From the NCBI GenBank assembly GCA_016748015.1, contig JAAOMT010000703.1, positions 112,099 to 176,098 of the forward strand: a stretch of DNA of 64,000 bases. The letters run 5' to 3'. Positions 56,871 to 64,000 of the stretch are shown here, in pieces. Each line of letters begins with the position of its first letter. The stretch's first letter is position 1. Made by a program: the position numbers and the translations under genes. This stretch comes from Geosiphon pyriformis (taxonomy: Eukaryota; Glomeromycota; Glomeromycetes; Archaeosporales; Geosiphonaceae). Below the pieces are notes generated by a model. It ran no database searches and was not told where the DNA came from. It worked only from the letters and a program-made list of their open reading frames with translations.

Positions 56871-56946
56871 GAAATTTCACATTTACTGTGCCTATTTCTG
56901 ATTGGCTAATTTATGCTAGTATTCTTCTTATATTCTATAAGTAACA

Positions 56947-57152
56947 CCATCATGCTAGAAAAAAAAATTAATAGAATAACTATTCTGAAAAACTATTGAA
57001 ACAACCATTAAATTTCTGTTTATTATACAAAAGACTCTACCAAAATCTTCAAATTATGAAAATTTTTAGATATTTCTAATACCACTCAACTTTTGAGCAC
57101 CAAGTTATAGGTTTGTTTTTTGTACCAACATTCCAAATAATTATTTGTAATA
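56947..57152 (+). repeat. Element C 5' LTR, right part
   Basis: Continues the LTR interrupted at 46002: tctgtttattata and gagcaccaagttatag match the end of the solo LTRs. Ends GTAATA (ancestral GTAACA), followed directly by a primer-binding site, which shows that this was a 5' LTR and not a solo one. Confidence 0.87.
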
Positions 57153-57154
57153 TT

Positions 57155-57171
57155 TGGTGTTCTCTGTGAGA
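57155..57171 (+). promoter_or_regulatory. Primer-binding site of element C
   Basis: TGGTGTTCTCTGTGAGA, two bases after the LTR. Close to the sites of A and B. Confidence 0.78.
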
Positions 57172-58220
57172 TATAATTTAGCAAAGAACCAACACCAACA
57201 ACAATCATTAGTAACAATAGCAAAATCAAAAAAAATAAGAACAAACTACTAAAAATTCATAAAAGCTTTATTCTAATACTATCAAACTCACCTAAAATTA
57301 ACAAATAACCATTAGCCAGCAGAATCAAATTTTAACTTTTACATTAACAAAAAGATTAAATCTTACTTAGAAGACCAAAAAAATCCAGAAACAACACTTA
57401 ATAATTTCTATAGTAAATTATTTCAAAGTATTATACTTCCACAAAATTATTTGTTTGTCCCAATAATCACAAAAATTAACCGAGAAATTAAGAAACACAC
57501 CAGATAGTAATTTCTTATTATCTTTGCAGATAATGAAAAAAGAAGATTACAAACACCAGCCAAAATACCAAGAAAAATACAATCACCTGCTTAAAAGAAA
57601 CCAAGAGTAGTTTTACTTATTTACTTATCATATTATTACATGCCTAGAAATACTATTAATATATTATCAAAAGTTATATTATTATCAGTAAAAACATCAT
57701 CAACAAAAATAACATTTTAAAGCCAACAAGAAAAAGCCAATTTATTAGGAACTTAAAGCAATTTTTTTGAAGGATTTAAATTGTAATTACCAACACCATC
57801 AAAATTTTGATCATCACCACCTCAACTTAATTTCAGAGCGACTAGTTTTTAAAAAAGAACTGACTTAAAAAAAAAGAAAAACAAAGATCAAAAAGTTAAT
57901 TATTAAAACCCAATCTCAGAAAACCCAAAAATTCAAACTCTGATTATTTCAATTCAGCAAAACCCAAATAATCCAAACCCAGTTTTTATTGTTTCTTAAA
58001 ACTTACTTCAAGTAATTATAATTAATTCACTACTAGTTGTCTTAATTGCCATATAACAATAACAACCACAATCACAACTTCAACCACCACTACAACAATC
58101 ATTTCAACCATAATTACAACAACAACTGATTATAGCACTAATGGCATATACACCAATTGCCAAATTAAAAAAATTCAATAACAAGAAAGACAATACCCAA
58201 GTTTAATTAAATGATATTAC
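57172..58220 (+). pseudogene. Element C leader and Gag N-terminal part, decayed
   Basis: Mostly stop-rich. Near 58137-58210 the plus strand reads MAYTPIAKLKKFNNKKDNTQV and LNDIT, matching element B's capsid start. A CAN-rich stretch (58060-58130) corresponds to a Gln/Asn/His-rich N-part. Ends at the first copy of AATGATATTAC (58210-58220). Confidence 0.72.
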
Positions 58221-59618
58221 CAATGGTTTTTGTCAGTATTTAAAAACATTTTTTAGCTCAACTGGTAACACATATTACTATAATTATGCTACTAATTATA
58301 GCATATCATGAGTGTATGGACTATTTCAGTAGATGAGAGAGTGAAAAGGAATATGTAATAAGGTCATTAAAAGTAAAAGAAAGTATTGTCATTATTATTT
58401 GTTTTTGGGCAAGAACCAGTCTTAGATATTTGAAAAGGAGAAAAAAAAGTCACATCTCTTTATATGTATCTGAAGTACAACTAGCAACAAGAAAAAACCA
58501 AAACTACTTAAGAAAATTGTAACCAGAATTCTTTTAATTAGTTATTAAAAGAGTGTGGTATTCAAATGTCTGCTTTAAAAATGAAGTTATAGGAATTATA
58601 AAAGATTGTAAAAACATAACTGAAATAAATTTAAACTTTTTATTGTTGAGACTATTCTCTAATAATGTGATACTTTATTACTTATTTAATATTTTAACAA
58701 CTTGTTCAGTAAAACAGAACTTAATGTAAAATGGTAATAACACATGATTTGGAAGATCAGAAGTAATAGAAAGCTTGATAATATTGTTAACAAATAGATA
58801 AGAAGTTATAAATAATGTGATTCCAAATAGTGATAAGAAATATAAGATAACATACTTGAGATTGTGATGACAAGTATTTAGAGCATAGAAAAAGAGAAAG
58901 GGAGTGTAAAAGTAGAGAAGAGGACTAACTGCTCACTATAAAACTATAGCAAAGAGTTGGCTCAGTATTGAACTAATGCTTTTCTGAGCTGACAGAGAAG
59001 CTGTATATATAGCTAAATTACATCAGATCTACATACTATATTAAGACTATTAAAAATATATCAATTATATATATATTAATTTAATCAATTCATGATAAGC
59101 TTATTCAGCATGTTATTTTCTTAGAGCTAGTGATTTTTAGATGATCAGATTTAGATAGCTGGATTTAGAACATTAATTGTAAATCAATGATACCAATTGT
59201 GATTATGATCAATGTAATCAGAAGTAGATCAATTGATTACATTTCTTGATAATTACTTTTAATCATTGATCACAGATCTGGAATATTAGATTGTTCTAAT
59301 AAAGACATATAAGAATTTTAAAGCATAAAAAAACCTATTATTATCTGATTATATGTGTCAATCATTCATTTCCATTGGTGTTTCTTAGTTTGCCAAGATT
59401 TCTTTATATCCAACTTAGTTAAACTGTTGGATTGTGCCATATTTTTTTGTTGTAATTGGATTGATTGCTAATCATTTATTTTCAGATTGCCAGTTAATTT
59501 GTTGATTAAATACAATAATGTAGACCTTTTTCACATGATTTTGATGTTAATTTCCGTTGTATATGTTGTAATTTTTGCATTGAAAAGTGTGAAAATCTTT
59601 TAGTAATAATGATATTAC
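58221..59618 (+). mobile_element. Unclassified 1.4-kb insertion in element C gag
   Basis: The 11-base sequence AATGATATTAC occurs at 58210-58220 and again at 59608-59618. The gag frame jumps across it (LNDIT then KAIAVNN). No ORF over 60 codons, no LTR-like ends, no terminal inverted repeat and no poly-A end that I can see. TAGCTCAACTGGTAACACA near its left end (58253-58271) resembles a tRNA A-box region; no convincing B box. The strand is unknown; plus is shown for the A-box. It could be a tRNA-headed SINE-like element (unusually long) or a non-autonomous DNA element. Confidence 0.6.
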
Positions 59619-60420
59619 TAAAGCCATTGCAGTCAATAATTAGAACAATGCTAGAGTTCTCCAAGCCATCTTATATTTTCTCCAAAATACTACTGATTTG
59701 TAATATTAAAGCTTGATCTAGAAACTTTAAAACTTCAATGAATTCAAAATTGAATTTTTAAGATACTTTAGCAATAATAATAGCATTAATTACTTGACAA
59801 CAGTATTCACTATTATCAAATAGGACAATATTAAAGCAGTTACTACTTATTTAGGATGCTTCCACAAAAATTTATACCAAATACAAATAATTAATGTAAA
59901 TAATTTCACAGCACCACAAATTTTAAATCAGTTTATTTGTGGCCTGTATAGTAGTCTCTTATAACACATATGCTTATTACATCTCCAAATGCTTTAAGAT
60001 ACAGTCACAAATATTTGAGATTTTAAATCGGCTGAATTAGAAGCCAACTATGTTCAAGCCATAAATCTAGAAATAAACAGATTATCTGACTTGAATTCTA
60101 AATTAAAACAATTCAGTAATTCAATCAACCAAAAGCTAGAGGAATACTTAGCTAATAATTAAGTAATTTATTAGTCTTTACAATGTCACAATAATTAAAG
60201 AAACTCAAATTGTCTCCAAAATCAACTGTGTTTATTATTATCAAACAATTAACAGTGGTGATCAAAGATGTGTAGTTGTTACTATTGTGGTAAACAAGAA
60301 CATTTGCAAATCAATTGTTGTACATAATTAAATAATTAATATTCAAGAAATCAATATTAAAACTCTAATTACTGATTTGAAATTCTGAACAATGCCAATA
60401 ATTAAATATCTAAACAATAC
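59619..60420 (+). pseudogene. Element C Gag, capsid end and CCHC knuckle
   Basis: Reads ARVLQAILYFLQNTT, FKIEFLRYFSNNN, KAVTTYLGCFHKNLYQIQIINVNNF and QILNQFICGLYSS, in line with element B. The knuckle CYYCGKQEHLQINC is intact at 60277-60318, although the frame around it is full of stops. Confidence 0.82.
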
Positions 60421-61340
60421 TACTATTAACCATTAATATAGCCGATTTATTAGTCATCAATTTATTAAACTCCAACACCAGTAATTTATCAGCCACTGCA
60501 GTCCCAAATAATATATCAACTTAATAAATTCAAATCCAGCTCCAGAATTTATTTTTCAATAAAAGCCAAAGACCAAAAATAACTCAAATTTGCCAGAATT
60601 AAAGATTAGCAATAGTAATATACCAACCAATCTTTATTTTAACAGCCCAACAATCTGGATTATGACAACAAAATTTAAGAACTAACTATGCCCAAAATCT
60701 AAACACCTAACACTATTTAAGTCTCTTAGTATTCCCAAAAATCATCACATCCAACTTATTAAAAACCAACCAAAACCAACTTATATTTATTAGCAATATT
60801 CTACCAGCTATTATTACAAAAAACAAATTACTTGTAACCATATTCTTCTTTAAAATAAAAGAATTAATCATGGCATTTCTATTAAGTAAAGCCATTTTCA
60901 ATATTAAACTAATCACTACTATGTATATAAATGTCAAAGTTAATGACTATTTTATTAAACTAATCCTTAACAGTAAGTCAACAGACAGTATTTTACATAA
61001 CAACTTATGGACCAGCTAAATTACTAAGTTGATTACATTATTAGTGCCAAAATTATCATTATCAATAGAGCAACAAAAATGTCTATTGGTAAGATTAACA
61101 ACTTTTTGTTTAAAATCAATGGCATTACAACATCCATTAAAGTTCTTATTATGAAAGCTATCCAATACCAAACTCTTATTAATAATAACTGGCTGTTCAA
61201 AACTAACATAATATTTAACTAAAACACTCAAGAATTACAACTAAGCCAAAATGATCAGAACATTTAAGTACTAGCCATTTGCAGTTATTTTAAGACCACT
61301 ACTAACAAGCAATTATTAATTAAATTTGAAAAGAAAAAAA
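60421..61340 (+). pseudogene. Element C protease, decayed
   Basis: Scraps match B: LILNSKSTDSI at about 60965-61000 (DSG is now NSK), then the flap and YQTLINNNWL-type segments (61155-61200). Upstream 60421-60960 is the low-complexity Gag-to-protease linker. Inactive. Confidence 0.72.
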
Positions 61341-61900
61341 AAACCTATTTGAAAAGCCTATCAAATTTTGTGGACTAAAGAAAAACACAACATGTTATTA
61401 TCTATATCTACTTGAAAAAAAAAAAAAAAAAAAAAAGAAGAAGAACTTTAAGCTACCATATTCATTTATATTTCATATATTACTACATTCTAAAAACAGA
61501 CAAATTATCATTGACTTAAGCTAATATGTGTTGATTGTAACAAAAAATTGTTTACAATAGATATATATTATGGTGACAATAAGAAATAGCCAATAGCAAC
61601 CAAATATTATTGTTACTCATGTGTCTTTGAATACTTTAAATAACCCAAACAACAAAAAAAATATGACAATAAGTCTTGTTTAGCATGTAAAACAATTTTT
61701 CTTGACAAAAAAATATGGAATAACATTTTTGGACAAAGAAAAACATGTAATAAATTATGTCAATACATAATTCTAATTAATGACTGAATATAAGAAAGAA
61801 CTTTAATCAATACTGCCTAGAAATAAGTGCTAAAATAATTGAAAAGTTATCTACATAACAAGCATGAAATCTGAAAAATAGTAAGTACTAAAACAAAAGG
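61341..61900 (+). pseudogene. Element C linker and eight-Cys module
   Basis: A 23-base A-run (about 61414-61436) matches the lysine-rich linker of B at 52350-52375. From 61528 the plus strand reads CNKKLFT, YYCYSCVFEYF, SCLACKTIFLD, KTCNKLCQY and ILIND with the Cys spacing of A and B, interrupted by stops. Confidence 0.7.
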
Positions 61901-61919
61901 TGCTTTAATCAATAAGATA

Positions 61920-62381
61920 TTGGAAATCAAAAACAACTCACTAACACTTCCTGAATTCAAATTTGTTGTAATTTTTGATTTTAATAACAATGTCATAAAC
62001 AATTCTGAGCAATTTTATAAGCACAACCAAGACTTGGCACCAACTTATGAAAAGCAAGAGCAAAGGCTAAAACAATTAAATATAAGGCTGTATAAACACT
62101 GTCTAATTTCCAATGACTTCAAATATTGTGATAATTGTAATCTTATCTATAATTCACTATCATATATGATTTATTTAATCCTTAAAGAAAAAAAACCAAT
62201 TAGCAAATGTACAGCAGAATTGGAATCAAAATTTAATCTTAATTCAAACTCTAATAATGACAACAACTATGATTTTAATTCCATCCACTATGGCAATAAC
62301 AATGATAATTCAAACTTCAATTATAATTTCAAACAATATATTGCACTTCCAGATCTATTAATGGAGCAAAAACTAAAATAG
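61920..62381 (+). pseudogene. Element C accessory linker with C2C2 ribbon
   Basis: 153 open codons. APTYEKQEQRLKQLNIRL, then LYKHCLISNDFKYCDNCNLIYN (ribbon, first Cys now Tyr), then an Asn/Ser-rich stretch and IALPDLLMEQKLK at the end, as in B (LPNFFKEQKLR). Remarkably open for an element otherwise so decayed. Confidence 0.7.
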
Positions 62382-62399
62382 TTCAACAATAATAATGAA

Positions 62400-63006
62400 A
62401 ATATTATACCAGAAAATACACATAATACCAATGCAAAATTTGATCTTAGGTACTCAGAGAAAATTGTTATTAGATTGGAACCATATTTGCATACTAGTAT
62501 AAATCTAAAAATAGCACTGAAAATTCTGGTAACAATAATGATTTAATTAGCATTTAGATCTAATTTAACAAAAAAAAAGATTAAAATTAGAAGAGAAATA
62601 ATTAATGCAGAATATATAGGAAATATTATTGCAATACTACAAAACAATTCAGAAAAAAGATATATAATTAAACCAAATAAAAAGATAACACAGACAATAT
62701 TCTTACTTCTGGTAAAAATAGCTCAATTAATGCCAGTTAAAACAAAAAAAAAATTAGGGATCACAGCCAAAGAGAAAAATGAATTTAGATTAACAGATAA
62801 AATAGATATATCAGTTAATATAACAGAAGAAAAACTAATTAATAAGAGAAAAATTATTTTTACCAATCAATCAGTTTCTATTTTATCATATGACCAGTAA
62901 TATTAGTAATAGAAAAAAAAGTGAAAGACCAACCACAGATTTTTAAAGTGGAACCAACTATTTGTGAATCAAAGAAGATTGGAATCACTAATTTTTACAT
63001 ACCTGC
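62400..63006 (+). pseudogene. Element C dUTPase and start of Pol linker, cut by element D
   Basis: NTNAKFDLRY (motif 1, Gly to Lys), LAFRSNLTKKKI (motif 2), REIINAEYIGNIIAILQN (motif 3, catalytic Asp now Asn) and KITQTIFLLLVKIAQL (motif 4). It continues as ICESKKIGITNFYIPA to 63006, where element D's LTR begins at the equivalent of B's LYILAKSP. Confidence 0.82.
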
Positions 63007-63634
63007 TGTTACGGGATGGTTTTCTTGTTATATTTAATTGCTGATATCCCACTTTAATTGCAATCAGTCTTTCATGAGTTCCTCAATTCTATTTGTGTGA
63101 TAATGTCACTGTTACACTGAAGGCTTTCTTTTTACTGTTGTGATGTAAGTTATTCTTTAATTCTTGATTGTTGTGTGTGTTTATGTACTCCTTCTCAGAG
63201 GCTGAACTGAAATCTACCCACTGTCTGGGGTCTTCTCTGAGGCTATCCTTGCAATTGCCTGATGTGTTTCTCTAATCTAGAAACACAGAATGTTAATGGT
63301 TTTTAGTGCTTTTCTAATTCTCACAATAAAGCTTTTATCAATTAGTAACAACGTGAATAATCTTGATCAAGGATTATTCTTCCAAGGGATTCAGTTGATG
63401 AATGATAGTTTCATTCAATAAATAATACAAGTAAGTTTCTTAATACTTTGGGTTGTGATAGTTCCGTTTTAAATATTCTTTTTCATTTCTTTTTGATTTT
63501 TAAAGGTTTCTTGGGATATTTAATTTGAAAGTATGATTTAAAGTGGAGTTTGTCGGATAAAATTGGATCTGTTGCTTGATAAGTTATGATTTTTATTACT
63601 TGATTTTTTTTATTTCCCAATATTAAAACTACTG

Positions 63635-63643
63635 TATATATAC
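63635..63643 (-). promoter_or_regulatory. Putative TATA box of element D LTR
   Basis: A TATATATAC-type site downstream of the 23-bp array in element orientation. Confidence 0.45.
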
Positions 63644-63690
63644 ATGTTTATAGTTCTATGAGAAAATACTTTCTTTTTGATATTTTAACC

Positions 63691-63782
63691 TGGTGTTTGC
63701 TGCTATCACCAGTTGGTGTTAACTGCTATTGTGAACTGGTGCTTGCCACTATCACGAGATGGTGTTTGCTACTATGTTAATT
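63691..63782 (-). repeat. Four-unit 23-bp array in U3 of element D
   Basis: TGGTG(T/C)T starts at 63691, 63714, 63737 and 63760, an exact 23-bp step, each unit continuing in a variant of TGCTGCTATCACGA. Confidence 0.9.
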
Positions 63783-63875
63783 ATTACCTTTCTAAGATTA
63801 TTACTGTGCTATATTATGATTGAATAGTTTGTATTATTTTTATGATTCTTTTTGCTAAATTCTTAAACCATAACA

Positions 63876-64000
63876 TTATCCCCTCCTTTCAAGATTGAGC
63901 TCCGTCAAAATCGAAGTTAATTTCTTCATTAAATTCTAAGTTACTATAGTGGTTCAATACTGTGTTATTAATTTGTTGTTGTAATTCTTGAAATTGCGAG
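63876..64000 (-). pseudogene. Element D polypurine tract and end of post-integrase tail
   Basis: The minus strand shows the purine run 63876-63890 beside the LTR. Immediately upstream is an open frame that reads FQELQQQINN, then an acidic end EEINFDFDGAQS-stop. It matches the element B tail (FEELQNKIT and GDFNGAQY). D is the least AT-rich and the frame is open to the window edge, so D may be the youngest element here. Confidence 0.8.

Larger units (their letters stand above)
46003..56946 (-). mobile_element. Element B: full-length Ty3/gypsy-like element with dUTPase, nested in element C
   Basis: LTRs of about 0.83 kb (46003-46826 and 56089-56946) begin TATTAC/TGTTAC and end GTAACA. Minus-strand order is gag, protease, Cys-rich module, ribbon, dUTPase, RT, RNase H, integrase, tail, PPT. 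It sits inside the 5' LTR of element C, which continues on both sides. A C-type solo LTR interrupts its gag (53838-54722). Coding parts have stops and lost active-site residues. Overall it is somewhat better preserved than C in the accessory block. Confidence 0.93.
56089..56946 (-). repeat. 5' LTR of element B
   Basis: TGTTACAGAT to AGTAACA, 858 bases. It contains a TATATATA site (56696-56708) downstream, in element orientation, of the GGAATTC array (56750-56870). Ends at the CCAT copy of the target duplication. Confidence 0.92.
63007..63875 (-). repeat. 3' LTR of element D
   Basis: TGTTACGGGA to CATAACA, 869 bases, unlike the A, B and C LTRs except in the end motifs. Followed on the right by a PPT and the end of a tail ORF in minus orientation, so the rest of D lies beyond the window. 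Left flank CTGC (63003-63006) should be its 4-bp target duplication. Confidence 0.85.

Noticed and set aside
58221-59618. Helitron or solo LTR identity for the 1.4-kb insert
   Set aside because: An 11-bp duplication excludes a Helitron; LTR families here make 4-bp duplications and have TGTTA...TAACA ends, which are absent.

Overview
This window is eukaryotic, very AT-rich DNA with no recognisable host gene. I found no tRNA, rRNA or intron-bearing gene, and nearly every interpretable base belongs to decayed retrotransposons. Most probable source: a repeat-rich early-diverging fungus, with an arbuscular mycorrhizal (Glomeromycotina) genome as my best guess. The base composition, the mix of RNase H-bearing LINEs and dUTPase-bearing Ty3-like elements, and an accessory Cys-rich protein that I recall (from memory, not a search) as repetitive in Rhizophagus-type genomes all point that way.

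Layout. 1-2505, 12712-14637 and 15464-15890 are three pieces of one minus-strand LINE (LINE-1). It is split by a 10.2-kb Ty3/gypsy-like element (element A, 2506-12711, minus strand) and by a solo LTR (14638-15463). 16035-22440 is a second minus LINE (LINE-2), fairly complete but dead. 22986-29665 is a plus-strand LINE (LINE-3). 29666-31034 is an AT-rich desert. 31035-37735 is a strongly decayed minus LINE (LINE-4). 38096-39055 is a 3' fragment of another minus LINE (LINE-5). 39056-44430 is a 5'-truncated plus LINE (LINE-6), one of the two best preserved. 44638-45230 is an ORF1 scrap of a plus LINE (LINE-7). From 45231 to the end lies a nest: a plus-strand Ty3-like element (C) starts at 45231 and is interrupted inside its own 5' LTR by a minus-strand element (B, 46003-56946). 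B has a C-type solo LTR inside its gag gene (53838-54722). C is interrupted again in gag by a 1.4-kb insert of unknown type (58221-59618), and a third time at 63006 by a minus-strand element (D) that runs off the window.

How the genes fit together. Ty3-like elements A, B and C share the order gag (CCHC knuckle), retropepsin, an eight-Cys module, a C2C2 ribbon with acidic linker, and dUTPase. A and B continue with RT, RNase H, integrase (zinc finger, DDE core, GPF-like end) and a further conserved tail ending at the polypurine tract; the end of the same tail is visible in D. The LINEs carry an ORF1 with an RRM-like fold and a CCHC knuckle, and an ORF2 with APE-type endonuclease, RT, RNase H and a Cys/His finger.

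The most interesting signals are: (1) the accessory block between protease and RT; (2) the post-integrase tail; (3) short tandem arrays, different in every LTR family but placed at the same site near the start of U3, just upstream of a TATA box; (4) LTR pairs that differ almost only by transitions, with catalytic Asp-to-Asn changes recurring in unrelated elements, which suggests RIP-like or methylcytosine-deamination decay; (5) the unclassified 1.4-kb insert with an 11-bp target duplication.
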